Shown piece by piece: positions 47,283-60,500 of a stretch of 64,000 nt of DNA. The position numbers and the translations under genes were made by a program. The stretch covers positions 1-64,000 of the forward strand of contig WMKJ01000017.1 in NCBI GenBank assembly GCA_009733715.1. Direction: 5' to 3'. This stretch comes from Herpomyces periplanetae. Its lineage: Eukaryota; Ascomycota; Laboulbeniomycetes; Herpomycetales; Herpomycetaceae. Below the pieces are notes generated by a model. It was not told where the DNA came from, made no database searches, and saw only the letters and a program-made list of their open reading frames with translations. Numbering within the stretch: the first letter of the stretch is position 1; every line of letters begins with the position of its first letter.

Positions 47283-48075
47283 TTTGATAGAAAGGTTGGA
47301 GCTTCGAAGCAGTCTAACGCTGTAGAAACTTAAGCTATATTAAGCCAGGCGATCCAAAAAATACCCCAGCGAAGCTTTAGTGTACTCTACGGATGTGTTA
47401 AGTTAACTTAACCCGTAAAATTTTGGCAACGAACAAATCGATTTTCAGCTCTTTAAAGGTTTACTGCTGTGCAAATCTCGCCTTTCCTAAATATTTCTTG
47501 GAAGTTTCCCCGGCATAAAGCCGACCTTCGCTTAATTTTGTTGCTGTGCCGAACCGGTTAAACTTCGGTCTATACCGTTACCTAATCTTGAGTGCGATAG
47601 GGTTTTTGTGATCTCGTGACTAGCAATTCTGGATCCGTGATTTTTATCGAAGAATTCTAGGCGAAGATTTTATATCTGTTATCTACGCGTCTAATTTTCC
47701 TCTACTTTCTTTTTCAATCTTCGACACTTTCATGTAGCTGCAGTTTAATATTCTTAGCTTAATTAAGCCAGAATTTTTCGGGATCAAATTTCCTGCAACG
47801 CAATATTTTCATACTTACCTTACTTGATGTGTATAAAATCAAGGTTATCTCTTTCAATTGATCATCAGGACTTATTATCTACCTAAAAGTATGGGTTCTT
47901 TCAGCTTACCGTTGTATTTTCTTCATTTTTATACACGCAGTATACTTTGTGCTGCCTTTCTAACTTATTCATTTTCCCTGCACTTCATAGCGCTTTTATC
48001 TACGATCAAACATCATTGGTGGGAAAGTTTATTCTCTACCATTACTATTCGGCAATTTGATTCCTTCCAAATATA
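47283..48075. other. 793-bp divergent promoter of eEF1B and HSP78
   Basis: One ACGCGT lies at 47685-47690. A minimal heat-shock-type GAAGTTTC (GAAnnTTC) lies at 47501-47508, 570 bp before HSP78. A CT-rich leader precedes the HSP78 ATG. Both elements are single short matches. Confidence 0.4.
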
Positions 48076-50478
48076 ATGTCTCTATCGAAAGTTAAGCGGA
48101 TTTTGCCTTGGCGTTTTATCCAGACTCCTCGACTGCAGTCAACGGAGAAGACACACCTTGTCAGCTCACTTTCACGTGCTGTCAACTATAATGGTTTAAG
48201 ATTCTATACAATCGATTTATATCGGGGAAATAATTTGTTAAATAATTCGTCATTACAACGTCGTGGCTACGCTGACAGATCGCACCATGCTCCGGGCCAA
48301 ACTCACCGAATGAACCTGGGCAACGATTCAGAGAAATCTGCTCTAGAGGAGTTTGGAGTTAATTTGACCGAACGTGTTAAAAAGGGTGACCTAGACCCAG
48401 TTATTGGAAGAGACCGAGAAATTCATAGAACTATACAAATACTCTCAAGGCGAACAAAAAACAATCCAGTTTTAATTGGATCAGCTGGAACGGGTAAAAC
48501 AGCAGTGATGTATGGTTTGGTTCAACGAATCGTTCGAGGTGAGGTACCCGAGAGTATCAAGAACAAAAAGGTTATATCATTGGACTTGGGACTTCTTATT
48601 GCTGGTGCCAAGTACCGCGGGGATTTTGAGGATCGGTTGAAACGAGTTTTAAAAGAAGTTGAAAATTCAAAGGGTGAAATTATTCTATTTGTTGATGAAC
48701 TTCACATCCTCTTAGGTTTGGGTAAAGCTGAGGGTAGCATCGACGCGAGTAACCTACTAAAACCGGCTCTGGCTCGAGGTGAATTGCAGTGCTGTGGTGC
48801 TACAACTTTAAATGAGTATCGTTTAATAGAGAAAGATGTTGCATTAGCCCGACGATTTCAATCTATTCTAGTTGATGAGCCATCAGTTCACGATACGATA
48901 TCAATACTCCGGGGCATTAAAGAAAGATACGAAGTTCATCATGGAGTACGAATTTTGGATAATGCATTAGTAGCAGCAGCAACTTATAGTAACCGATACA
49001 TTACTGATCGGTTTTTACCTGATAAAGCGATTGATTTGGTAGACGAAGCAGCGTCCGCCCTACGATTACAACAAGAAAGTAAACCTGATGCAATTCAAGC
49101 TTTAGACCGAGAAATCATGACAATCCAAATTGAGCTTGAGTCTATACGCAAAGAAACGGATCCCATATCAATTAGTCGCCGGGAGAAACTTGAAGAAAAG
49201 TTAGGAGAAAAGCAAAAAGAAGTTAACAAGTTAACGGAAAAGTGGGAAAGCGAAAAGCGTGAGATCGAACAAATTAAGGATACCAAAGAACAGTTGGAAA
49301 AGGCGCGACTGGATCTTGAGGTTGCGCGAAGAGAGGGAAATTTTGGTAAAGCTTCTGAGCTGCAATATTCAACAATTCCAAATCTTGAAAACCAATTGCC
49401 AAAAGAAGGAACTGAAGCTGGTCGTACTGCAGATGATGCACTGCTTCATGACTCCGTCACATCGGACGATATAGCAGCCGTTGTTAGCCGTGCAACGGGA
49501 ATTCCTGTCTCGAAATTAATGTCTGGTGAGGTAGAGAAACTCGTGCATATGGAGGACAAGTTACGCGAAACAGTTCGAGGTCAGGATGAGGCTTTGAAAT
49601 CGGTAGCGGATGCTGTGCGCATGCAAAGGGCTGGTCTCAGTGATGAAAATCGTCCACTGGCAAGCTTTATGTTTTTGGGACCTACTGGAGTGGGGAAGAC
49701 TGAATTATGTAAACGAATGGCTGAATTTTTATTTTCCTCATCAGCAGCGTTAACACGTTTTGATATGAGCGAGTTTCAAGAGAAACACACCCTCAGTCGA
49801 TTGATCGGAAGTCCTGCAGGATATGTGGGTTATGAAGATGCTGGACAATTGACCGAGGCTGTTCGCCGCAAACCATATACTGTATTATTGTTTGACGAAT
49901 TTGAAAAAGCACATCGGGATATTTCGTCTTTGCTATTGCAAGTATTAGACGAAGGATACCTAACCGACTCTCAAGGACATAAAGTGGACTTTCGTAATAC
50001 AATCATTGTTTTGACTAGTAATTTAGGAGCTGACTTAATTTTGCTTGACGAGCCTAAGACCAGCTCTGATGGATCCGAGGAATTGAGCTCGAAGGTTAAG
50101 GCTTCAGTGATGGATATTGTTTCTCACGCTTATCCACCAGAGTTTCTTAATCGCATTGATGAATTTATCATATTCAAACGGTTATCCAAATCAGCATTAG
50201 ATGATATTGTGGATATTCGACTTAATGAGCTGCGTGAAAAGTTGAAGGAAAAGTCTATTCATCTTGATATTCCCGAAGTGGTCAAGGTCTGGCTATGCGA
50301 TAAAGGGTACGATCCCAAGTACGGAGCACGACCACTGAACCGATTGATAGCAAAAGAGGTTGGAAATGGGTTGGCGGATCTAATTATTCGTGGATCATTG
50401 AAACCGGGAGATATAGCAAGTGCGAGAATTCGGGAAGATGGATCGGGTTTGGAGATATTCAAACTTAGTGGAAAGTAA
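48076..50478 (+). CDS. HSP78: Mitochondrial ClpB-type disaggregase Hsp78
   Basis: One exon, 800 residues, close to yeast Hsp78 (811). The AAA+ hexamer pulls aggregated proteins apart with Hsp70 in the matrix. About 75 residues at the N-terminus are rich in Arg, Ser and Leu and lack acidic clusters, as in a mitochondrial presequence; the bacterial N-domain is missing, as in Hsp78. NBD1 has Walker A GSAGTGKT (135-142; usual form GEAGVGKT), Walker B FVDELH (Asp207-Glu208) and pore loop [13 protein letters not shown] complete coiled-coil M-domain (about 350-450) follows. NBD2 has Walker A GPTGVGKT (535-542), Walker [10 protein letters not shown] (Asp607-Glu608), pore loop [12 protein letters not shown] and sensor 2 GARPLNRLI. 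It diverges from eEF1B, and MSH5 follows after only 164 bp. Confidence 0.96.
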   Translation: MSLSKVKRILPWRFIQTPRLQSTEKTHLVSSLSRAVNYNGLRFYTIDLYRGNNLLNNSSLQRRGYADRSHHAPGQTHRMNLGNDSEKSALEEFGVNLTERVKKGDLDPVIGRDREIHRTIQILSRRTKNNPVLIGSAGTGKTAVMYGLVQRIVRGEVPESIKNKKVISLDLGLLIAGAKYRGDFEDRLKRVLKEVENSKGEIILFVDELHILLGLGKAEGSIDASNLLKPALARGELQCCGATTLNEYRLIEKDVALARRFQSILVDEPSVHDTISILRGIKERYEVHHGVRILDNALVAAATYSNRYITDRFLPDKAIDLVDEAASALRLQQESKPDAIQALDREIMTIQIELESIRKETDPISISRREKLEEKLGEKQKEVNKLTEKWESEKREIEQIKDTKEQLEKARLDLEVARREGNFGKASELQYSTIPNLENQLPKEGTEAGRTADDALLHDSVTSDDIAAVVSRATGIPVSKLMSGEVEKLVHMEDKLRETVRGQDEALKSVADAVRMQRAGLSDENRPLASFMFLGPTGVGKTELCKRMAEFLFSSSAALTRFDMSEFQEKHTLSRLIGSPAGYVGYEDAGQLTEAVRRKPYTVLLFDEFEKAHRDISSLLLQVLDEGYLTDSQGHKVDFRNTIIVLTSNLGADLILLDEPKTSSDGSEELSSKVKASVMDIVSHAYPPEFLNRIDEFIIFKRLSKSALDDIVDIRLNELREKLKEKSIHLDIPEVVKVWLCDKGYDPKYGARPLNRLIAKEVGNGLADLIIRGSLKPGDIASARIREDGSGLEIFKLSGK

Positions 50479-50642
50479 TGTTTAATGAGATGAATTAACT
50501 GGACGATGAGTTCGTCCGAACGAGGGAAGGGTAATAAGTTGTTCCGTAGGGCTTGAGACATTTAAGAATGAGGATTGTTCATGTTGGGAATTTAAGCTGA
50601 ATATTTGTTCTGGGTCGGATTAGCATAGTTCTTCAAGGTTTA

Positions 50643-53600
50643 ATGGCTAGCATCAAAGAGCGAAAGATAGGCAAAAGGAGAGGTGGAGGTCGGAGCAGGG
50701 GTGGAGGTGCTGCAGTGCGAAGAGCTACCACACGTTCAAGTGTCGCGGGTAGTACAGATTCAGTTAGTATTTCAGACACGACGAGCTCGACGCAATTAGA
50801 ACTTGAATCGCGCAGTCGGAGTATGCGTGATAGTGGTTCTTACGGTCAATCGCATATTCCAAATCCAATTAATGCGGTGGGTGGATTTAGTAATGAGTGC
50901 GAGATTCCGCGACAGTTCCTTGAAAGTGTTAGACAATATGTTGCGAGTACTTCTGATGATGATGACAATGTCGATGATGGTGGACACGCCGCGCGGAGCA
51001 GCGATGACCAATTTACTCAAGTGGTTATGGCGGTAAATATGAAAAGTCAGGGAATGGTTGGTTGCGCTTATTACGTGGGCCGTGATGAGAAACTTTATGT
51101 TATGGAAGATATGAAATATGGCAACGTTGAAATAATTGATTTGTTGAAGATGTCCATAAGCCCGACTTACATTCTAGCACCCGCAAGGTCCGATGAAGAG
51201 CTGATTGCGAAATTGGATCCTAAGTATTCCGTTGGCGAACCAAATATAAATGATTTAAATAGTACTGATATAGCAGACCAGCCGGAAGGTTACGATTTAG
51301 ACCTGAGACCTTGGGGTGAGTTCTCATGCGCGAAGGCAAAGGTTTTGCTTAGGGACATTCATGTAGAATCTCGTGATGGTATAAAGGTGTCACTTTTGGT
51401 GCCAGGGAGCGATGGGGATGACAATTCCCGCTTAACTGAGGACGATAAGATCCCGAACAGCCGTCATGTGCCGCTGGAAGAAGATTTACTTGTTCAGTTA
51501 TCAGGTTGTATTGACCTGGATTCTTCGATTTCTATGGGCTGCATTGGCGCACTGCTTTCCCACCTGATACGTCGTCGATCGATTCAATTTTTGCCGGGTG
51601 ATGTGTCCTCATCTTCTTACTTTCAGGTGTCAGATATCTTAATGTTTACGCTGTCGGATACAATGCTCATTAATCTGGAAACGCTTCATTCGTTGCAGAT
51701 AATGCAATCTGAGTCTAATCCACATTTTCATAATCAAGGGCCTACGAAATCGTCATCTCGTGGTAAGGAAGGTTTATCAGTAATCGGGCTGTTCAATCCT
51801 TTAGCGCGAACTCCACAGGGTAAAGCGCTGCTTCGACAATATTTTTTGAGACCGAGCATTAATCTCAAGACAATTGTTTCCCGACTCGACGCAGTAGAAA
51901 CATTTCAGAATCCCGAAAATGTGCATTATACCAAACAAATTCACACTTGCTTGGGTCATATAAAGAATTTGCATGTAACGTTTTATAAACTTCATAAAGG
52001 TGTATCTAGTGGAAGTGGTGGAATAGCCAAAACAGTATGGTTCACGCTTCGGGAATTTTGTTATCACACATTGGAGATTCGAGATACGATCCAAAATGTG
52101 CGAGTAAATGCACGGCATGGGGATATACGAATTATCGAGGAAATACTTGAACGTTTCAACGTGTTTCACATTTCGAATTTGGGGGGGCAGATTGAGTCGG
52201 TAATAGACTTTGAATCATCGGCACTTCAACATCGAAATGTTGTTAAACCTGGTGTTGATGCTGAGCTGGATGAGATGAGATATGAATTTGATGGATTGGA
52301 GTCCCTACTTTCTACAGTTCAAAAGGTCATGATCGAAAAGGTACCGTTGGAGGTACAAGAAGAACCACTATCAGTGGTTTATTTACCTAGGATATGCTTT
52401 TTATTGCGACTTCGTATTCCTGGGGCGGTTAAATCATCTGGACAAAATTTATACATGGGAGAGGGTATGAAAAGTCCATGGACACTTCAATTCACGGAAG
52501 GAGATTATGCATACTATAAAAGTGAAGAGATGATTGAAATGGATGAAACTTTTGGAGATCTGGCCTCATTAATTAGTGATAAAGAAATTGAAATAGTTCA
52601 GGAATTAGCTCAGCAAGTACTTCAATACGAAGACATGTTTCTTGATATGAGCGATGTTTGCGCAGAATTGGATGTACTAGTGGCATTGGCTTTGGGAGCG
52701 AATCGATTTGGATTGACTAGGCCTGAATTGACGGATGAAAATATTATTGATATTCGCGAAGGACGGCATTTATTACATGAATTGACGGTTCCGGTGTACG
52801 TGACGAACGATACATACATAGTTGGTGGATCAGGCAATGATGTAAATATGCGAAGCAAGGACGGAAGTGTACATGATGAGGCTTACGCAGAAACAAGTTT
52901 AATCACTAACACTACGTCCTGCTCAGGAACCCCTTCCATTAGTGGTGCTACTACACCGGATCAAAGATTCGTACGTAATGGGACTGGGCCAAGTATCCTT
53001 GTGATAACGGGGCCGAACTGCTCTGGCAAAAGCGTTTATATGAAACAGATCGCGATTATTGTGTACTTGGCTCATGTTGGAAGGTAAGCTAAATTTTTGA
53101 GGGATTTGATTTTGCGGGAGAAGCTTTGAAGTGTAGCGCAGTAAGTTAATTGATTAGTGGAGCTAATTTGGGGGGTGATAGTTTTGTACCGGCGATTAAA
53201 GCACGAATTGGAATAACTACGCAAATATTCACACGAATTGCAACACAAGAGTCGGTTTCGAAGTTACGAAGTGCATTTTACATTGATCTGAATCAAATAT
53301 GTGTCATGACAAAGAATGCCAATCGTAGATCACTCTTACTTATTGATGAATTTGGGAAAGGAACACTTCCGGAAGATGGTGCAGGATTGTTTTGTGGTAT
53401 AATTAAGTACTTTTTGGATCTAGGTAATGACTGTCCGAAGATATTAACTAGTACTCATTTCCACGAAGTGTTTGAACAAGGCCACTTCCCGGTTAGTCCT
53501 AGAATTGGATTTGGGTATATGGATGTTCGATTGCACAAGGAAAACAATGATTCTAGTGATAAGCAGATTACTTACTTGTACACCTTTCGTCATGGTAGAT

Positions 53601-53860
53601 CGACGGAATCGTACGGAATATTATGCGCTAGATTGTATGGAATACCAGAGAGTGTTATCAAACGAGCTGAGGAACTGAATGGATTAATGGCTCGTGGAGA
53701 AGATTTGACGGCGTGTTGTGCGATAACTAATGAGGAAGATGAACGAAAGCTTGTTGAAGCCGAAATTGTTGCACGTCGATTTCTTCAAGTTAACTGGGAC
53801 GAGGTTCCCGATGAGCAATTAAATGATACACTTAAGTCGATACTAGTGGTCGGAGGTTGA
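50643..53860 (+). CDS. MSH5: Meiotic MutS homologue Msh5
   Basis: Exons 50643-53083 and 53182-53860; intron 98 nt; 1039 residues against about 830-900 usually. Msh5 pairs with Msh4 as a clamp on Holliday junctions and promotes meiotic crossovers; it does not repair mismatches. No mismatch-recognising domain I is visible. Clamp and lever parts match Msh5 (SLFGILNR-type VIGLFNPLARTPQGKALLRQY, LGHIKN, VIDFE). The ATPase has Walker A GPNCSGKS (790-797) and, after the splice restores GSFVPA-like RSFVPAIKARIG, Walker B LLIDEFGKGT (Asp869-Glu870) and STHFHEVF. Extra length comes from an N-terminal Arg/Gly-rich stretch (KRRGGGRSRGGG) with a disordered acidic part, and a Ser/Thr/Gly insertion of about 55 residues just before Walker A. 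Its presence suggests a sexual cycle. Confidence 0.94.
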
Positions 53861-56800
53861 TTGTTGTTGCAGTGTCAATGGCGTGCAAGGAAAAAGTTTG
53901 GGAAGGGGTCGCATTTATCGGGTAACATGGAGAGACATTTCTTTGTAGTTTATCATTTTGAGGCAGGTGGGTGTGTTGTGCAGCAGACATCATTGCTGTA
54001 AGTGTTTCGGGAGGAAGGGAGATGTAGTAGATCGTGATGGACTAGAGGATGGCAGGCGGTGGTAGGCATTGTGTCGACAAATAAGGGGACGAGAGTTATG
54101 CAAATCGTTAAGTGAAAGCTAAGTCAAATTTAGTTGAAATAATAAAAGTTTAGGTTTAATGAAGGCCACGGTTGTGGGGTTGACTGATATATTGAGATAT
54201 TACTCGAGATAAGACAAGAAAATCCGTTGAAGATGTTTAGGAAATGGTAGTGGATGGATGATTATTGAAGTGAATTATAGTTTTCTACTAATTTAGTAGA
54301 AGGTTTTGTTAAGTTGTCCATTCAGATGTTGTTACGAGTGTACGATTTGTTGGACTAAATTTCGCTTGAAAGATCATCGTGCATAGCTGGTATGCGAAAG
54401 AATGTAGTATTGGCCTAGGCAATGATTGCCTGCCCATTCAGTGATGAATATTGCTAACATTACAGAGTGGTATAATGGTAGGAGTTAGATATATGCATAC
54501 TAGTGATAAAAATCAGCCAGGTAGACAGGTAAGTTTTGTACGATGGTGCACAAATTCTCGCCTTAGTGGTGTTAACAGTATCCTAGCTTCCGTTCGTTTG
54601 ATTTAACGAATGTAGTCTGACGATGATGATTTTGGGTACATCTACATATTTTGCTTAACCTACGTATGGCATAGTACGGAAATGTGCTGGACTGCGACAC
54701 TTATTTGTGTCATCGGTATACGGATGGTATAAGAATAATTACTACTACCTTGATAAGAGATTTTAATGCAAGAACGAAATATGAAAGTTGACGGCTTGAC
54801 AAGTTACTCTTTTTGAGCTAACGTAATGCTTTCGTATAGCTTATGCTTGTATATTCAAGTTTGGTTTATGCGTGGGGTATCATTTTGGATTGGGTACGAA
54901 CGGTTTGTGCGAATGGAGAATTTTTAACATTGATATGAATACTGATGCTCATTTTTATAAGTTCAGCTGAACGTACACAAATGGTACGGACGAGGTATTT
55001 TGGACGAATGATGGTTTGCCTTGTGTATGTAATCAAGAGATGTGGAAGAATAGTTAGGGTAAGATGGGTGGAAATGTGGATAAATGAAGATATAAAATAC
55101 GTCAATCATGATTCAGGTAAGGGTGGGGAAAGACGCGGTATGATTTTTGGATGTAAAATATAAGGAATTCATAGAACATGCACCTAAATGATAGTTGATT
55201 ATTATAGGTACGTGGTTACAGGTGAAAAGTATGTGATTCTTTAACAAGAAAAATTATTGGGACAGGCGCTGTTGAAAAGGGAAGGATTTAATTTTTATTC
55301 GATGATTAGATGTTGCCTTGAATTAATTCGACTGAAAGAGGTTTGTGTAGTGGGCAATATTTAACGCAAAGGATGAAAGTACGCATATCGTTACGAGTTT
55401 CTAAGCTTAAATAGTCCGGATTAATTTGGCACGATAGTGTAAGTTACGGTGGTACGTGGGAAGTTTACGGGAAATGAACGTGGAGTAGTACGAGTACGAG
55501 TGAGAGTACAAGCACAAGCACAAGTTCATGGACATGTACGTGTACGTGTACGTCTATGTCTACGCCTACATCTACGTCTGGGTGTGCGTGAACGTGTAAA
55601 AGTAAAAGTAATTGTACTTGTACGTTCATGCGGGCGTGGTTGCACTCAACCGCAAACGTGAGCACCAATTTAGCCAAATTCTTTAGTGTACATGGTTAAA
55701 AGTGTATTCAATCCAAGGAAAAGGCGAATAAGCACTAAACGTTGGACAAGATTATCGTCCAAGTACTAATTAGGCTGAAAATGCAACACATATACTAGCC
55801 CCGAGTAAGGCAAGTTTGCCAGTAGATGTATTGTCTTTGTGTATAGGACGATTAAACTCATGGCTTTGACTAGTCATTAAAATCTAGGTTCAGCTCAACC
55901 CAAGTTTGAATTTGCAATGAAAAGTGTATAAAGTGTATTAAATTCAACCAACTTGAGCGAAGCAATCCAGTGAAATGCTAAATGAGTAAAATCAGAACAG
56001 GGTCATTTTCATACCCTTCTAGCTTGTCGACAAGACTTCTTGCGTTTGATAAAAATCTGAACTAGCTGGATATTCGTGTTCGCCCTTCTTTTCATCGAAC
56101 CTAACGGAGTTTATTACTGCTTCACCCCATATCCTTTGATCATGTATATTGCTTTGAGTTGAGTTGTTCTACTTTACATGAGAATTTGGGCTCGTGGTTT
56201 TTTAACACTCTAAACCTTGTCTCCAAACATCCTTGCTAGAGTAACTCGATTCCTTGTTTTACTGCGGCCATTCTACATGAATCCGAATTGCTTGACAAGG
56301 CCAAACAAGATTCATACACTTTCCACCTGTGTTGTAATTTGGATTTATTGTAACAGAGTAGTTTGATTAATTAATCATTTTACTAGACATGGGCATATGC
56401 GAAGAGGGACGAAGGATTGGCGTGTTTAACCCTGATAGAGCCGTACATTACGGGGATTGAAGAGGTGGGGCGTACCTGTCAGGGTACGTATTATACTTGA
56501 TGATAGAAAAGCCCAGATGGCCAGTGCCATCGCCGTCGCCATCGCCGTTATTATCACGACCTCCGTCACGATCATGATCCCTATTGCTTCTTCTTCCCCC
56601 TCCGCTTCTCGCCGCACACACCCGACCCCTTCCGCCAAATTCTCCTTACATAAGCACCCGCTCAAGGTATAAATTCACAACATCGCCAATTTCGCTTGGC
56701 TCGTTCCACGGATTCTTCTGTCAAATCTTCTTCTTCCTCTTCCTTTTCCTCTACTCACTAGCATCCTCCTTATCCTTCTTCTCTTCTCTCTTCTCTCTTT

Positions 56801-57560
56801 GCTTGTCGCCTGTCGTTCTTCTTTCTATCCATTCTTGCCAATACTTATCCTCTCGTCTTGTCTTCTCCATTTCTTACCCTTCTCCATCTTACACCTCTCC
56901 ACTTCTTTCATCCTTGATCTAACCCCTTCCGTCGTTCCCCTTCCATCTCCCTCTTACACACTTTTATTCACTACATCTATCTCTCTGCGCTACTTACCTT
57001 CCCTTACCTCTATCTTTATTACACCTCTAAAACTTATATTTTTTCCTACTTACCCCGCTCTCCACTTTCCCTCCCCATCTTCTCCATCTTCGCCCTTTCA
57101 ATATCATCTTGTACTGTTATTTTTCTCAATATCTTACCTTTAACTCTTACCCGACATACTCTTCTCTTCTACTTATCCTATTGTCACTTTGTCTTACCAT
57201 CCTCGAAAATTTGAACCTTTTATCTTCCCCCTTCCCCCATTCTCTCATACATTTATATCCTTAACTTAGTGTACCTTGTCTCTTCGCGTCGTTTATCATA
57301 CCTTTCATTCATAATTCTACTCATTTTTCTTTTAACTTAAGAAACCCTACTTATCAACTTGTTTTCATTCCCCATATCACACCTCTTTCATTTCCCTTCT
57401 GATTAATCCACTCTTTTCCTCCTTCTCCCCCCACCAATCCGATTCTTCCCTCTTCCATTTCTATCATACACAGTATCTGACGGTGATAGAATATCTCAGT
57501 TAGCCAGATGCGCGGGAGTTCCGCCTTGAGGATAGGCCGGTGGCGGTCCTAACTTACTCA
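53861..57560. other. 3.7-kb gap and CT-rich leader of CCH1
   Basis: No gene recognised. The hexamer repeat at 55480-55640 stands out. About 56570-57480 is an almost continuous pyrimidine-rich run before CCH1. A 50-codon ATG frame at 56517-56667 (MASAIAVAIAVIITTSV...) has a hydrophobic start and ends at a possible splice donor; I found no partner exon, so I do not call it a gene. Confidence 0.45.
55480..55640. repeat. Degenerate hexanucleotide repeat (GTACGW family)
   Basis: Units such as GTACGA, GTACGT, CTACGT and ACAAGC follow each other with a six-base period for about 160 bp. The bias opens frames on both strands, giving alternating RV/HV/LV dipeptides. It lies in the middle of the gap between MSH5 and CCH1. 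Confidence 0.7.
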
Positions 57561-60500
57561 ATGGACTCTCATGATACTCATAATTATGAAGGTATTAATC
57601 ACAAAGCCTCGCAATCCATCCCTCTTCGCGAACTTTCCTCATCCTCTACCCATCCCGTTAAACCTGATACATGTGTCACCTCTAATCGTATCAACCATGC
57701 CCCAGATTCAAGTCAGTTCTTAATGAGTAATAACCAAATTCTGTTGAACGAAAAGGCTAATCTCGCTGCTGCCGTTTTTCTTAACTCTCCCACCCCAAAC
57801 GCGGATAATGTTCCCACGCCGAATCAACTTCCTCCTCACTCCCCTCTATTAATCCAAACTCAAATAGATTCGTTCAATATAACGAACACTGATATTATAC
57901 TACCCTCTCCAACAACAACAACACGAATGTTTGAGTCTCAACCTACTATTGCTACGTGTGATTTCACTTCCACCGCCTTACCATCACATCCCTTGGAAAC
58001 CAACGTTTTATGCCATACAAATTCTACCGCTACGCGTTCAGAAGGTGATTCAGCCGTCAATTCCGACCTTGGCAGTCATCTTGAGTATTTTCCACCTACT
58101 GATGAGGATCATGCTCCACTTACCAAGTTGAATGAAAGTACCGGTAAACCTTTCTCTGCCTCTCACTCCGTTGACCAGCCCATTAAAGCACAAAGCTCCC
58201 GTAGTGCTTTCAACGCTAATACTAAATTCAAATCTTATAACCTTAGTTCATTACGTCGGAAAGTTTCCGCTGGCAATTTCTCCGCTGATCGTATGTTAAC
58301 TTCTCGATTCAATTATCTTTACCAAAAATTGGTAAAATCTTTGTCTTTATCCAGCCTTCGTGCCCTATTACGAGATGCTTCGCAACGTGTAGTTAACTTG
58401 GGAAATCGTCCCAACTTAACTCGACGTTCCCTACAAGCTGATGATTCCCATGGAAAGTCCATAGAATCCTCTCATCGTTATACTCCTTCTAGTCATACTG
58501 ATGACAACAATTGTGAGACTGCCCCAAGTGGCCATTTTGATAATATGTCCTGCAAGTCCAAGTGGACTTCACCTAAAGATGCAATGTCTAATCCTCTTCG
58601 AGGCCGTTCTCTCGGTATTATCCCCCCCGATAATAAAATTCGTGTGTTTTTATGCGATCTATTGGTTCATCCTGCTACTGAACCTTTTATTTTCGTCCTC
58701 ATTCTCATCCAAGCAATCCTACTCACCGTTGATGCGTCAAAAAGTATATATGATACTGACCATTCTAGGCGTTGGGGTTCCCGTATTGATATCGCGTTAC
58801 TCGTCATATTTTGCTTCTATACCATAGAAGTTGGCGCGCGAATCATTGTCTCCGGGTTTATCAGAAACCCAACTGAGTACAGTACAATTAACCGAAACAT
58901 CAGCCTAAAAGATGCCCTGCTACTGAAGTGGAAATCCCTGCTTTTTCCCACGTCCAATCGACATGGCGAACAAACCGCGACAACTTCGACCTCCGTCCCA
59001 GTTGCCTCTGCTTCAATTAATTTACCAAATCAACCGCCTGAGCTAGGTCAACAATCAATCCTCAAGTCTATAACCGCTACACATCTATTAAATCAAGCTG
59101 AAACGTTTTACCAACATCGCGCACGATTAGCACATCGAGCTTTTTTACGTCATTCGTTTAACAGACTGGATTTCGTCGCCGTTATATCTTTTTGGATAAG
59201 CTTCGTCCTGAGACTTACTGGTCTTGAAGAGTCGCTTCATTTATACGTATTTCGCATGTTAAGTGCCCTTCGTATTTTACGCTTATTACTCTTAACCACA
59301 GGAACGACAATTATATTTCGCAGTTTAAAAAAAGCGACCCCATTGCTCTTAAATGTTTCTTTCTTAATCAGCTTCTTCTGGCTGTTATTTGCTATTATCG
59401 GTGTTCAAGGCTTCAAGTCGAGTTTGCGGCGCAGATGCGTATGGATTGATCCGGAGCATAAAGAACCGGATTACCGTAATGAAGTTCAATTTTGTGGTAG
59501 CTATACGGACGCTAACGGAACGGGAAAATCATGGCTTAAATCTGATCGCATGACTGAAGGTTCTGAATTGGTCAAAGGCTACAGATGTCCTATGAACTCT
59601 CTATGCATTGAAGGTGACAACCCCTACAATAATACGGTTAGCTTTGATAATATTCTACAATCCTTGGAGTTAGTATTCGTCGTTATGAGCTCTAACTCAT
59701 TCTCCGACTTAATGTACTATTTAACCGACAGTGATTATTTAGCAGCGGCACTTTTTTTTGCAGCAGGAGTTGTGATTCTCTACTTCTGGTTAATTAATCT
59801 GCTGGTCGCGGTGATAACATCATCATTTCAGATTATTCGTGAAGAGAGTAAATCTAGTGCGTTTGCTGAAGAAGCTATTACCAATTCACCCCTCTTGAAA
59901 GGTTCAGTTTTCACTCAACGGGACCCCCAAAATTCCAAAAGCAAACTTGAACATGCATATGACCGAACTAAGTTTATTTGGATTTTCGTAATTGTATTTG
60001 GTTTAACATCCCAAACTATGCGATCTTTTGTAATGTCGAAGAGAAGGGCGTCTTTGATCGATCGGATGGAGACTGCCGTTACTTTAATTCTTCTGGTAGA
60101 GATCAAAGCACGATTATTTATTTTGCGCAAAAAGTTTTTTCGAAGCAAAGCCAATTCATTCGATCTTATCCTAGCCATAATAACAACGTTCATGTTGATA
60201 CCAGTTGTCCGACACTCTGGGCGAATTTACTCATGGTTAACTATATTCCAAATTTTGCGCATTTATCGAGTCGTCCTGGCCGTTCCATTAACTCGCAATC
60301 TAATTCTCATGGTTCTCGGAAATGTTACCGGTCTACTTAACTTGATTTTGTTTGTTTTTCTTTTGACTTTTCTGGCTGCATTATTCGCTATTCAACTTTT
60401 CCGCCACCCAAATGGAATCCCACCGGTAGATGATAATGGCGAAGCAATAAAGATAACTTTCGACACAATCTACAATTCCTTCTTGGGCATGTATCAAATA

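Noticed and set aside
50501-50530. Hammerhead-like ribozyme after HSP78 (GGACGATGAG...CGAAC)
   Set aside because: There is a 6-bp GGACGA/TCGTCC hairpin, but the catalytic CUGANGA and GAAA core nucleotides are not in place.
55449-55677. Repeat proteins with RV/HV/LV dipeptides on both strands
   Set aside because: These are translations of the hexamer repeat, with no ATG of their own or no conserved part.
56517-56667. Small secreted or membrane protein exon (MASAIAVAIAVIITT)
   Set aside because: The hydrophobic run comes from a short GCC/ATC repeat, and no downstream exon could be found in the CT-rich sequence.
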